Below, one piece after another: positions 45,804 through 54,500 of a stretch of 64,000 bases of DNA (position 1 is its first letter; each line of letters opens with the position of its first letter). Made by a program: the position numbers and the translations under genes. The DNA comes from Alginatibacterium sediminis (lineage in GTDB: Bacteria; Pseudomonadota; Gammaproteobacteria; Enterobacterales; Celerinatantimonadaceae). The notes below the pieces were generated by a model that did no database searches, was not told the origin of the DNA, and saw nothing but the letters and a program-made list of their open reading frames with translations. Location of the stretch: positions 124,001-188,000 of the forward strand of contig NZ_RAQO01000005.1 of NCBI RefSeq assembly GCF_003610775.1. Reading direction: 5' to 3'.

Positions 45804-46067
45804 GTAAGAAATCAAAAAAATGTAAACATATCTATACAGTATGAATTTTGACCATGTTGCATGTTTAAGTATACTGTCAGTGCGTTTAAGTTTCGGCGCA
45901 ACTCGGGCTGTTAGGGATTAACTGCTTGATCACCCAAGGAGGGTGTTGTCCCACATCAATAAGAGACGATACCAATGACAAGTCAATTTGAAAAACATTT
46001 ACTAGCCATGAACATCGCGTTTTGGTTAGTCGTGGCAATAGCGGCACTACCCTAATATAGCCCAATC
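45804..46067. other. spacer between glyA and the diguanylate cyclase gene
   Basis: No firm gene. A 26-codon frame at 45975-46055 (ATG, weak ribosome site) encodes a hydrophobic C-terminal half (AFWLVVAIAALP) and could be a small membrane peptide; a strong AAGGAGGG occurs at about 45937-45944 but no well-spaced start follows it in that frame. Confidence 0.3.
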
Positions 46068-47930
46068 TTAAAATGATTCTTGGACGCAATTGCGTCCTTT
46101 ATCTTTTGCTTGATATAAAGCTGAATCGGCTTTTTCAATCAATGCGTTAGAGTCAAATGGTGCTTCCGGGATAATGCTCGATACTCCAGCACTTATGGTT
46201 AATTTTTGTTTACTTCCTTCCACATCAAAGTTCGATCTTTCGATTTCAAAACGTATTTTCTCAGCAAAACTTGCAGCTTTCCCGATCAAGGTCTCAGGAA
46301 GTACGATGACAAACTCTTCGCCACCAAAGCGGGCAAAGGTATCTGTAGCACGGTTAACTTGTTTAGAAATGATCTGTGCGACGTGGACTAAACATTGATC
46401 GCCTGCGATGTGTCCAAAGGTATCGTTGAAGCGTTTAAAATGGTCAATATCGAAAATGATAATGGAAATGGGGTGATGGAAGCGGGCACAACGATGAAAT
46501 TCGCGATCTAAAGCTTCGTCAAGATAGCGTCGGTTGTAAACTCCCGTCAGGCTATCTGTGTGGCTAGTTAATTCCAGCTGTGACAAAGCATCTTGTAGGG
46601 CCAAAGTGCGTTCATTTACGCGATGCTCTAAGTCGAGAGTTGAATTACGATGGATTTCTAATGCACGATCTTGTGCTTCTTGTCGCTTACGCCTCTCGAT
46701 ATTTAATCGCTCTATTAAGGCTAATGACAAAAGAAAGACTTCAAAGCCGGAGCCAATCATCATGGCATTGCGCGTAAACGTATTCAGCGGAATGACACCG
46801 TAGGTAGCCAAGGCTAAAAGTACACCACCGGACATAAACATCATCCACGCCAAGCTAAAATAGCGGGCGAAAACTAGGCCTTGAGCCCAACGTATCAATG
46901 AAATAAGGATACTGACGATGTTGATAGCGACTCCAACGGCGATCGCTATTTGCATGTTTATCGAATAAGGAATAACAAAGCTGGCAACCATACCAAGCAT
47001 GCTTAAGGCACAAACCAATTTAAACAAAAGATATGTGCGCGGCATTCGATTTTCGAATTGCAGAAAAGTCATTGAGAAGCGAGAGCTGGCAAGCACTACA
47101 GCCCAAAGTAATAAAGCCAGTGAAATGCGGTTCCAGTCGGGTAGATTTGGCCACAAATATTGATAAGCGTAGCCGTAATAAGTGAAGAAAAATAAACAGC
47201 TAACTAAGGCAAATGCAACATAGTAAATGTAGGACCGTTCTCGAACGGAGAAATATATGAAGATGTTGTATATAGCCATGCTTAACATCAAACCCAAATA
47301 AAGACCGAACCCAAGATTAGTTCGCTCATATTTGTTATGAAACTCAACATTGTTCCAAATCTGAATAGGTAATTGCATTGAACTGCTGGTCTTCACTTTA
47401 ATGAAAACCTCAACACTTTCATCTGGAAAGAGATCAAGCGGGACGAGGAAGTTACGGTGATTAATGGGACGCTCTTTAAACTCAAATTGATCACCAAGTA
47501 TGAAGCGCTGAACTGGAGCCCCAGGGAACTCTAAATATATGTCAACGTAGTCAAGTAAAGGATAACGAATTTCGATTAAGCCTTGCCAAATTTCAGTATC
47601 AGGATTGGTAAATCTAAATTTAAACCAATGATGGTCACTGCTGTATCCCGAGCTTTGTTGCGGAGAGTAATTTGGCTGCCATTGTTCAGGGGCGATGAGT
47701 TTAATGGCTTCCAAATCACGGCTTTGGCTGACATCGATAAAATGAGATACATCCGGCTGTGGAGTGATTGGAATATTTAGGGTTTGAGAGATAGCAGCTT
47801 TGGTAAAAAACAAACAAAAAAAGCAAAAAAAACTGAAGATCCAGCGTTTGACAATCTGATTGCCAAGTAGACTACTATGTGTCGAGCTTTCAAACGCTTT
47901 ATCCAAGCCAATTTCTCCTTCATTTGTCAT
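46068..47930 (-). CDS. diguanylate cyclase with 7TMR-DISM sensor
   Basis: 620-residue inner-membrane enzyme making cyclic di-GMP. Order: signal/first hydrophobic stretch (about 29-48), a periplasmic 7TMR-DISMED2-like domain (about 55-200, with HHWFKFRFTNP), seven membrane segments (about 210-410), a coiled linker (about 415-460) and a GGDEF domain (about 465-620). The active site is GGEEF at 536-540, preceded by DSLTGVYNRRYLDEAL and DIDHFKRFNDTFGHIAGD; the catalytic Asp and Glu are intact. I see no RxxD inhibitory site directly upstream of the GGEEF motif. Ligand unknown; such sensors often detect carbohydrates. Confidence 0.92.
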   Translation of the reverse strand: MTNEGEIGLDKAFESSTHSSLLGNQIVKRWIFSFFCFFCLFFTKAAISQTLNIPITPQPDVSHFIDVSQSRDLEAIKLIAPEQWQPNYSPQQSSGYSSDHHWFKFRFTNPDTEIWQGLIEIRYPLLDYVDIYLEFPGAPVQRFILGDQFEFKERPINHRNFLVPLDLFPDESVEVFIKVKTSSSMQLPIQIWNNVEFHNKYERTNLGFGLYLGLMLSMAIYNIFIYFSVRERSYIYYVAFALVSCLFFFTYYGYAYQYLWPNLPDWNRISLALLLWAVVLASSRFSMTFLQFENRMPRTYLLFKLVCALSMLGMVASFVIPYSINMQIAIAVGVAINIVSILISLIRWAQGLVFARYFSLAWMMFMSGGVLLALATYGVIPLNTFTRNAMMIGSGFEVFLLSLALIERLNIERRKRQEAQDRALEIHRNSTLDLEHRVNERTLALQDALSQLELTSHTDSLTGVYNRRYLDEALDREFHRCARFHHPISIIIFDIDHFKRFNDTFGHIAGDQCLVHVAQIISKQVNRATDTFARFGGEEFVIVLPETLIGKAASFAEKIRFEIERSNFDVEGSKQKLTISAGVSSIIPEAPFDSNALIEKADSALYQAKDKGRNCVQESF

Positions 47931-48035
47931 CGTTTCAAAGTCTACCTGAAGCGCTGTCGAAGGTCTTGCGTTTGTTTGGCTTCTAGCGCATAAAACGTTA
48001 CCATGCGTCGTATATTCCTAAGTAAGAAACCCATC

Positions 48036-48485
48036 ATGTATTGTCCATTTTGCTCGGCTAAAGAAACCAAAGTAATTGACTCGCGACTGGTAGCGGATGG
48101 TCACCAAATTAGGCGTCGACGCGAATGTCTGGAGTGTCATGAACGTTTCACAACTTTTGAAACGGCTGAATTGGTCATGCCTCGTGTCATAAAGGGTAAC
48201 GGTACTCGAGAGCCATTCAATGAAGATAAGCTGCGAGCGGGTATGGAAAGAGCACTTGAAAAGCGGCCGGTGGGCACCGATGCAATAGAACAATCAATCA
48301 ATAAAATCACCTCGCAGTTACGTGCCACTGGTGAACGAGAACTGGATGCAAGTTTGATTGGAAATTTGGTTATGGAACAACTTAAGGCCTTGGATAAAGT
48401 GGCCTATGTTCGCTTTGCATCAGTATATCGGTCATTTGAAGATATTCGAGAGTTTGGCGAAGAGATTGCCAAATTGGAGAAATAG
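48036..48485 (+). CDS. nrdR: transcriptional repressor NrdR
   Basis: 149 residues from ATG 48036 (frame open to 48003). N-terminal zinc ribbon with C3, C6, C31 and C34 (MYCPFC ... CLEC) and a C-terminal ATP-cone (about 50-140, [20 protein letters not shown]). Nucleotide-sensing repressor of ribonucleotide reductase genes. Standard head of the ribD operon in gammaproteobacteria; 1 base separates it from ribD. Confidence 0.96.
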   Translation: MYCPFCSAKETKVIDSRLVADGHQIRRRRECLECHERFTTFETAELVMPRVIKGNGTREPFNEDKLRAGMERALEKRPVGTDAIEQSINKITSQLRATGERELDASLIGNLVMEQLKALDKVAYVRFASVYRSFEDIREFGEEIAKLEK

Positions 48486-48486
48486 T

Positions 48487-49623
48487 ATGTTGCAAGCTCC
48501 TTTTAGTCCGCTTGACACAGAATTTATGGCTATGGCCCTACGGTTGGCTAAACGTGGTCAATATACGAGTTCTCCAAATCCTAACGTAGGTTGTGTCATT
48601 GTTAAAAATGGTAAGTTGCTTTGCCAAGGGTTCCATCAACAGGCTGGTTGTGGACATGCTGAGGCAAATGCAATTGCGAGTGCGGCCGCCAATAATATTG
48701 ATATCAGCGGCGCTACTTGTTACGTGACTTTAGAGCCTTGTAGCCATTTTGGGCGCACGCCGCCATGTGCCCAAGCTCTAATCGACAATCATGTTGCTCG
48801 GGTAGTTGTTGCGATGACCGACCCAAATCCACAGGTAGCGGGCCAAGGCTTAGCAAGTATGCGCCGAGCAGGGATTCAGGTTGAGCTTGGGCTTTTGGAG
48901 TCTCAGGCACGTTTGTTAAATCCCGGTTTTTTGAGCCGAATCGAGCGAAAACGGCCATTGGTTCGCTTAAAACTTGCCTGCTCTATCGATGGTAAGATCG
49001 GCCTGGCCAATGGTCAAAGCAAATGGATCAGTTCTGTACAATCCCGCAGTGATGTGCAACTTGAACGGGCAAAAAGCTCAGCAATATTGTCAACCGCTAA
49101 TACGGTTCTGGCGGATAATGCCAGTTTAAACGTGCGCGGTGATGAGTTACCGAAATCTCATTGTCTCGACCTAAATGCCTTACGTCAGCCCACGCGGATA
49201 ATAGTAGACCGACAAAATCAATTGCTGCCTCAGGCCAACTTGAAACTTTGGAATGAAGAGTCGCAAGTTTTGTTATTGCAAGATCAGCCCTATCAAGCGA
49301 GCAATTCAAAGGCTCAAACGGTATGTGTTCCGCAGTCTAAAACTTGGCTCAAAGATGCCATGTCGCTCTTAGCCTGCGAGTATGAAATTAATGATGTATG
49401 GGTTGAAGCGGGAGGGCACTTTGCAAGTGCCTTATTGCAATCAAATTTAGTTGATCAATTGATTATCTATCAAGCGCCCATCGTATTAGGTGGTGATGGT
49501 CTATCTTTGTTCGGGGCTATGGGGCTTGATCGAATGGAACAAAGCTTTCGCTGGCAGTGCCTTGAATCGCGTCGTATTGGTCCCGACATTAAAACGACAT
49601 ACATACCATCTCTCGAAGCTTGA
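48487..49623 (+). CDS. ribD: riboflavin biosynthesis deaminase/reductase RibD
   Basis: 378 residues from ATG 48487 (GGAGA upstream). The N-terminal deaminase domain has the zinc site GHAEANAI and PCSHFGRTPPC; the C-terminal reductase domain begins about residue 150 (RPLVRLKLACSIDGKIGLANGQSKWIS) and contains VWVEAGGHFASALLQSNLVDQLI. Converts the pyrimidine product of GTP cyclohydrolase II in two steps on the way to riboflavin. Full length. Confidence 0.95.
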   Translation: MLQAPFSPLDTEFMAMALRLAKRGQYTSSPNPNVGCVIVKNGKLLCQGFHQQAGCGHAEANAIASAAANNIDISGATCYVTLEPCSHFGRTPPCAQALIDNHVARVVVAMTDPNPQVAGQGLASMRRAGIQVELGLLESQARLLNPGFLSRIERKRPLVRLKLACSIDGKIGLANGQSKWISSVQSRSDVQLERAKSSAILSTANTVLADNASLNVRGDELPKSHCLDLNALRQPTRIIVDRQNQLLPQANLKLWNEESQVLLLQDQPYQASNSKAQTVCVPQSKTWLKDAMSLLACEYEINDVWVEAGGHFASALLQSNLVDQLIIYQAPIVLGGDGLSLFGAMGLDRMEQSFRWQCLESRRIGPDIKTTYIPSLEA

Positions 49624-49740
49624 GTAGATGGCTAAGGCTTAGGTTTACCGCGCAGCAAGTGGTATCGATTGACACTAGTCATTCTACGATATGCGGTAAC
49701 AATTTTTGACAGGTCTGCTGACCTCTAGATAGGAACATAC

Positions 49741-50397
49741 ATGTTTACTGGTATTATCGAAGCACAGGGCATCGTGACCGAATTACGTCAGTCGAGTCAA
49801 CAATGCCGACTTAGCATTCAAAGCAAAGAATTGGACTTTTCAGATGTTCACTTAGGTGACAGCATTGCAGTGAATGGGGTTTGTTTAACCGTAGTCTCTT
49901 TTGATACGCAAAGCTTTTGCGCTGATGTATCTCACGAAACCTTGAAACTCACCTCGCTTGGGTTCTTAAAAATAGGTTCCAAAGTTAATCTTGAGAAAGC
50001 AATGTTAGTAGGCTCTCGATTTGGTGGGCATATAGTAAGTGGTCACGTTGATGGTTTAGCGACGGTAGAAAGCATTACGCGCAACGGCAACGCTAGCGAT
50101 TTTTGGATAGAAGCGCCACAAGATCTAGCTCGTTATATTGCCCATAAGGGCTCGATCACGGTTGATGGCATTAGTTTGACCGTAAATGAAGTCAATAACA
50201 GCGGATTTCGCTTAACAATTATTCCCCACACTGAACTAAAGACAAGTATTGGGGATTGGAAAGTTGGTACTCAGGTGAACTTGGAAGTTGACGTGATTGC
50301 GCGCTACACCGAACGTTTACTATCGTCGGCGAATCATTCTGCTTCCGACTCGAACTTAAATCGAGAATTTCTAGCTGAACATGGTTTCTTGCGCTAG
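49741..50397 (+). CDS. ribE: riboflavin synthase, alpha chain
   Basis: 218 residues of two lumazine-binding barrels, starting with the hallmark MFTGIIEAQG and repeating near residue 98 (GGHIVSGHVDGLA in the first copy; IAHKGSITVDGISLTVNEV in the second). Dismutates two 6,7-dimethyl-8-ribityllumazine into riboflavin. An AGGAACATAC stretch gives the ribosome site. 117 bases after ribD; 63 bases before ribB. Confidence 0.95.
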   Translation: MFTGIIEAQGIVTELRQSSQQCRLSIQSKELDFSDVHLGDSIAVNGVCLTVVSFDTQSFCADVSHETLKLTSLGFLKIGSKVNLEKAMLVGSRFGGHIVSGHVDGLATVESITRNGNASDFWIEAPQDLARYIAHKGSITVDGISLTVNEVNNSGFRLTIIPHTELKTSIGDWKVGTQVNLEVDVIARYTERLLSSANHSASDSNLNREFLAEHGFLR

Positions 50398-50460
50398 TTT
50401 TTGGGTAACGACCCAAACGAATAATAATCAGAATAGTTTTGTAATAGGTATGGATGGATT

Positions 50461-51573
50461 ATGGCACTTAGTAGCATAGAAGAAATTATCGCAGATATAC
50501 GCGATTCAAAAATGGTCGTTCTAATGGATGACGAAGACCGAGAAAATGAAGGGGACCTAATCGTTGCAGCCGATGCCATCACGCCAGAAATAATAAACTT
50601 TATGGCGACTCATGGACGCGGATTAATTTGCTTGCCAATGACCAAATCTCGTTGCCAACAGCTAAAATTACCGCTAATGGTTGATGAAAACAGCTCAGGA
50701 TATTACACCGCGTTTACAGTATCTATAGAAGCCGCTGAAGGGGTAACTACAGGAATATCAGCTGCCGATCGCGCAGCTACGGTACTTGCCGCTGTTCAAA
50801 CGGATGCCAAACCTAGTGATCTGGCAATGCCGGGTCATATTTTCCCTTTGATGGCAAAAGAGGGCGGAGTGCTAAGTCGCGCTGGACACACGGAAGCGTC
50901 AACTGATTTAGCTCGTTTGGCAGGTTTTGAGCCAGCAGCTGTCATTGTTGAAATATTAAATGAAGATGGCAGCATGGCTCGTCGCGATGATTTAGAAATT
51001 TTCTGCGAAAAGCACCAGCTGAAAATGGGCACCATTGCTGACTTAATCGAATATAGAAACCTAAATGAGACAACCATTGAGCGCCTTGATGAATGTACTT
51101 TACCTACCGCATATGGTGAGTTCAAGCTGGTGAGTTATAAGGACACTATCGACCAACGAGTACATTTCGCGCTGCTCGCCGGAAATGTTGACAGCAATGC
51201 TGAAACGACCGTTAGAGTTCATCTACACAATAGCTTTAACGATCTTTTTGCAAGCGACCGCGTTAGCAAGATGAGTTGGCCACTTGACCAAGCTTTAGCT
51301 AAGCTTTCCCAGGACAAAGGTGTGTTGGTTTTACTTAATGCCGATGTAAGCGCACAGGATCTTATTGAACAAGTTAGAAACTTCGCTCAGTTAGATAAAG
51401 GTGAAGCACCCATTCAAAAAACGAACGATAATGCATCCCGTAATGTAGGTGTCGGCTCGCAAATTTTATCGGACTTAGGCGTCCGTAAAATGCGTTTGCT
51501 TAGTTCTCCAAAGCATTACCATGCCTTGTCTGGTTTCGGCCTAGAAGTTGTGGATTATATAGAGAACAACTAA
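50461..51573 (+). CDS. ribB: 3,4-dihydroxy-2-butanone 4-phosphate synthase with degenerate GTP cyclohydrolase II domain
   Basis: 370 residues. The N-terminal half (1-205) is an intact DHBP synthase: [46 protein letters not shown]. The C-terminal half aligns in outline with GTP cyclohydrolase II but lacks the zinc cysteines: where active enzymes have a VHSE-CLTGD and C-D-C block, this has [23 protein letters not shown] with no Cys. It retains [21 protein letters not shown], where active enzymes have GxGxQILxDLG. So it should make only the butanone phosphate; GTP cyclohydrolase II must come from another gene. Such RibB fusions with an inactive half are known in proteobacteria. Confidence 0.9.
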   Translation: MALSSIEEIIADIRDSKMVVLMDDEDRENEGDLIVAADAITPEIINFMATHGRGLICLPMTKSRCQQLKLPLMVDENSSGYYTAFTVSIEAAEGVTTGISAADRAATVLAAVQTDAKPSDLAMPGHIFPLMAKEGGVLSRAGHTEASTDLARLAGFEPAAVIVEILNEDGSMARRDDLEIFCEKHQLKMGTIADLIEYRNLNETTIERLDECTLPTAYGEFKLVSYKDTIDQRVHFALLAGNVDSNAETTVRVHLHNSFNDLFASDRVSKMSWPLDQALAKLSQDKGVLVLLNADVSAQDLIEQVRNFAQLDKGEAPIQKTNDNASRNVGVGSQILSDLGVRKMRLLSSPKHYHALSGFGLEVVDYIENN

Positions 51574-51653
51574 AACACGGTGCTTTTGGGGTTAATTTGG
51601 AGCTTAAGTTATTCATCTTCAATCAAAAAAATGCGCTTAGGCTAAACTAAGAT

Positions 51654-51679
51654 ACTGCAGACTTTGTTCTGCAGTTTTT
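51654..51679 (+). terminator. intrinsic terminator between ribB and ribH
   Basis: Eight-base stem ACTGCAGA/TCTGCAGT (51654-51661 with 51668-51675), 6-base loop, TTTTTA tail. Splits the rib cluster; ribH-nusB then need a promoter in 51680-51770, where TATGCT at 51725-51730 is a possible -10 box. Confidence 0.75.
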
Positions 51680-51776
51680 ATTTTGAGGAATTCGCGTGTA
51701 GCACGCTGCGAAAGCGAGTGCTTTTATGCTAGACTAGCGCGCTTTTGAATCAACCGAATCGAAAAATAGGTCAAAT

Positions 51777-52247
51777 ATGAACATCATCGAAGCTCAATTA
51801 GCCTCTCCAAATGCTCGCGTTGCTATTGTAATCGCTCGTTTTAATAGCTTTATCAACGAAAGCTTGCTCTCAGGTGCTGTTGATACCTTGATTCGTCAAG
51901 GCAGTGTTGACGAAAACAATGTTACCGTTGTACGAGTACCAGGTGCGGTGGAAATTCCATTGGCAGCTAAACGTTTAGCTGCAACCGGTAACTATGATGC
52001 AATTATCGCCCTTGGCGCCGTAATCCGAGGTGGAACTTACCATTTTGAGTTAGTTGCCAATGAGTGCCATAAAGGCCTTGCACAAGTCATGATGGAATAT
52101 AACTTGCCGATCACTTTTGGTGTTTTAACCACTGAATCTATCGAGCAAGCAATCGAGCGCGCCGGAACTAAAGCTGGCAATAAGGGAACTGAAGCGGCTC
52201 TAAGTGCTTTAGAAATGATTAACTTATTACCAAAAATTGACCAGTAG
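51777..52247 (+). CDS. ribH: 6,7-dimethyl-8-ribityllumazine synthase
   Basis: 156 residues; condenses the RibD-pathway pyrimidine with DHBP. Family motifs: [35 protein letters not shown] and [19 protein letters not shown]. Forms large oligomers in known relatives. 15 bases ahead of nusB. Confidence 0.96.
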   Translation: MNIIEAQLASPNARVAIVIARFNSFINESLLSGAVDTLIRQGSVDENNVTVVRVPGAVEIPLAAKRLAATGNYDAIIALGAVIRGGTYHFELVANECHKGLAQVMMEYNLPITFGVLTTESIEQAIERAGTKAGNKGTEAALSALEMINLLPKIDQ

Positions 52248-52262
52248 TCCTAAGGGGAAAAC

Positions 52263-52679
52263 GTGAAACCAGCAGCTCGTCGCAAAGCCCGCCAACTCGC
52301 AACACAAGCGATTTATCAATGGCAGATGACCAATGACAATGTCGCAGACATTGAATTCCAGTTTACTAGCGAAGAAGACAACGCCAAGGCTGATTTGGAT
52401 TATTTTCGTCAACTATTGGCTGGTGTCACTGGTAATGTTACGAAACTTGATCAAGCGATGGCCTCAAGCCTCTCGCGTAAATTAGAAGAACTCGATCGAG
52501 TTGAACATGCCATTTTGCTAATTGGTATGTATGAACTGCTACTTGTTGATGATTTACCACCAAAGGTTGCCATTAACGAAGCGATTGAATTAGCGAAAGT
52601 TTTTGCTGCCGAAGACAGCCATAAATTTGTGAATGGTGTTATGGATAAAGTATTACGCCTTCAGCAATATAAAGATTAG
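52263..52679 (+). CDS. nusB: transcription antitermination protein NusB
   Basis: 138-residue all-helical RNA-binding protein acting with NusE in rRNA antitermination. Starts at GTG 52263 after AAGGGG. Motifs: [61 protein letters not shown]. Three bases separate it from thiL. Confidence 0.95.
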   Translation: MKPAARRKARQLATQAIYQWQMTNDNVADIEFQFTSEEDNAKADLDYFRQLLAGVTGNVTKLDQAMASSLSRKLEELDRVEHAILLIGMYELLLVDDLPPKVAINEAIELAKVFAAEDSHKFVNGVMDKVLRLQQYKD

Positions 52680-52682
52680 TCG

Positions 52683-53693
52683 GTGAGTCAGAAACTGCCC
52701 TTGAACGAGTTTTCTCTGATTGAACGTTTTTTTGCTAACCATAGCCAACGTAACGACCTAGTCTTAGGAATAGGCGACGATGCGGCTATTGTTGAAGTGC
52801 CTAAAGACCATCAATTAGTTATCTCTAGTGATACCTTAGTTGAAGGTGTGCACTTTTTACCGAATATTCCACCGCGAGCACTAGGTCATAAGGCACTTGC
52901 TGTCAATTTAAGTGATTTAGCAGCGATGGGTGCCGAACCGCGCTGGGCGACCCTTTCAATTAGCTTACCTAGCTTAGATGAACAATGGTTGGCGGAATTT
53001 TCAGCTGGCCTTTTCGAGTTAGCCGAATTTTTCAATGTCGCACTTATTGGCGGTGATACTACCCGTGGTCCTTTGAGTATTACGATTACTATCCATGGTG
53101 TGATTCCCAAAGATAAAGCCTTATTGCGCAGTAGCGCTATGCCTGGTGATTGGTTATACGTAACCGGATCTATAGGTGGCTCTAATTTGGCCTTGCAAAG
53201 TTTACTTGATGAAGACTTTGCTCACGAATATCAGCAGCACTTCAATAAAGACCAACAACAAGCCCATCTGGATAAGCATTATTTCCCACAGCCCAGAGTG
53301 CTTGCCGGTTATGGTTTACGAGGTGTTGCCAATGCAGTTATTGATATCTCTGATGGTTTATATGGCGACCTTCGCCATATTTTAAAGGCTAGCGATTGCG
53401 ACGCTAAGTTATGGCTTGAGAAATTACCGGTAGTCGAAGGACTAGAGCAGTTTCTTGGACGCGAGCAAGCGCTCAAAATGGCCTTATGCGGCGGCGAAGA
53501 TTACGAACTATGCTTTACAGTGCCCGAAGCTAATAAAGGCTCGTTGGACATCGCTCTTTCTTACAGTGGGGTTAATCACCAGTGTGTGGGGCAATTGAGT
53601 CGCGGCGATGGTCAAATCGAGCTGCTCGAACATGGACAGGCCAAAGCTATAGAACTACCAATTAGTTGGGATCACTTTACAACAAGCGCGTAA
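52683..53693 (+). CDS. thiL: thiamine-monophosphate kinase
   Basis: 336 residues from GTG 52683. PurM/ThiL fold; contains GIGDDAAIV near 30, ISSDTLVEGVHFLP, LAAMGAEPRWATLSI and the C-terminal CGGEDYELCFTV. Phosphorylates thiamine monophosphate to the diphosphate. Standard position after nusB. Confidence 0.95.
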   Translation: MSQKLPLNEFSLIERFFANHSQRNDLVLGIGDDAAIVEVPKDHQLVISSDTLVEGVHFLPNIPPRALGHKALAVNLSDLAAMGAEPRWATLSISLPSLDEQWLAEFSAGLFELAEFFNVALIGGDTTRGPLSITITIHGVIPKDKALLRSSAMPGDWLYVTGSIGGSNLALQSLLDEDFAHEYQQHFNKDQQQAHLDKHYFPQPRVLAGYGLRGVANAVIDISDGLYGDLRHILKASDCDAKLWLEKLPVVEGLEQFLGREQALKMALCGGEDYELCFTVPEANKGSLDIALSYSGVNHQCVGQLSRGDGQIELLEHGQAKAIELPISWDHFTTSA

Positions 53694-53701
53694 GAGGCAA
53701 C

Positions 53702-54190
53702 ATGGCAAAGTCAGACTTCGAAAATTTGCGTTGGTATAACTTAAATCATCTTTTAGCTCTTGGATTTGGAAGTGGTCTTGCGCCTAAGGCGCCAGGTACT
53801 TTCGGTACCTTGGCTGCAATTCCATTTTTCTTGCTTATGTCCGGACTAACACCAACTAGTTATGCTTTACTCGTGGTATTTAGTTTCATTATCGGTATTT
53901 GGGTGTGCCATAAAACCAGTGAAGATATGGGGAGCCATGACCACGGTTCAATTGTTTGGGACGAGTTTGTTGGTTTCTGGATAACGATGTTCATGGTGCC
54001 GGTGTCGTTGACAAGCGTTGTATTAGGCTTCGCTTTGTTCCGTCTCTTTGATGTTTGGAAGCCATGGCCGATTGCGCTGGTCGACCGTAAGGTTGGTGGC
54101 GGCTTTGGAATTATGATTGATGATGTGATCGCTGGAATATTCGCCGCAATTTCACTTCAGTTAATATTACGCTTACCTTATTTTAGCTAA
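53702..54190 (+). CDS. pgpA: phosphatidylglycerophosphatase A
   Basis: 162 residues from ATG 53702 (AGAGG upstream; the open frame reaches 53666). Inner-membrane enzyme removing phosphate from phosphatidylglycerophosphate. Motifs GSGLAPKAPGTFGTLAAIP and IVWDEFVGFWITM contain the conserved acidic pair; three to four membrane spans. Last gene of the operon. Confidence 0.93.
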   Translation: MAKSDFENLRWYNLNHLLALGFGSGLAPKAPGTFGTLAAIPFFLLMSGLTPTSYALLVVFSFIIGIWVCHKTSEDMGSHDHGSIVWDEFVGFWITMFMVPVSLTSVVLGFALFRLFDVWKPWPIALVDRKVGGGFGIMIDDVIAGIFAAISLQLILRLPYFS

Positions 54191-54500
54191 TCTCTAACAA
54201 GCTTGTCATTATTAGTGCAAGCACTTCCAATTATGGTGCATATCTATGCGACTTTAGCGCATTGATATTGGATTATGTGGTATTTATTGCAAAACATAGA
54301 GAAAACATCCTTTCAGCTATTTACAGCCGTCACCAAAAATAATAGCTTAATTGGGTTATAAAAGTTGTGAACGAAAGCTGAAGGTTTTTTAGCCACTTCG
54401 TTACACTTCAAAATAATTAGACATAACACAACAACTAGGCGCATGGATCTTGCCCTTATAGGTAGCACGTATCTAACTGTGCTCACAATGGAGTATTATA
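54191..54500. other. 310-base spacer before dppA
   Basis: No gene. A short stem GCTTG/CAAGC at about 54200-54221 lies after pgpA. The dppA promoter must be here; no clear operator is seen. Confidence 0.4.

Noticed and set aside
45975-46055. 26-codon hydrophobic frame before the diguanylate cyclase gene
   Set aside because: Weak ribosome site and very short; mentioned in the spacer entry but not called as a gene.
48358-48486. Upstream extension of ribD
   Set aside because: It lies inside nrdR; ATG 48487 with a GGAGA site is the proper start.
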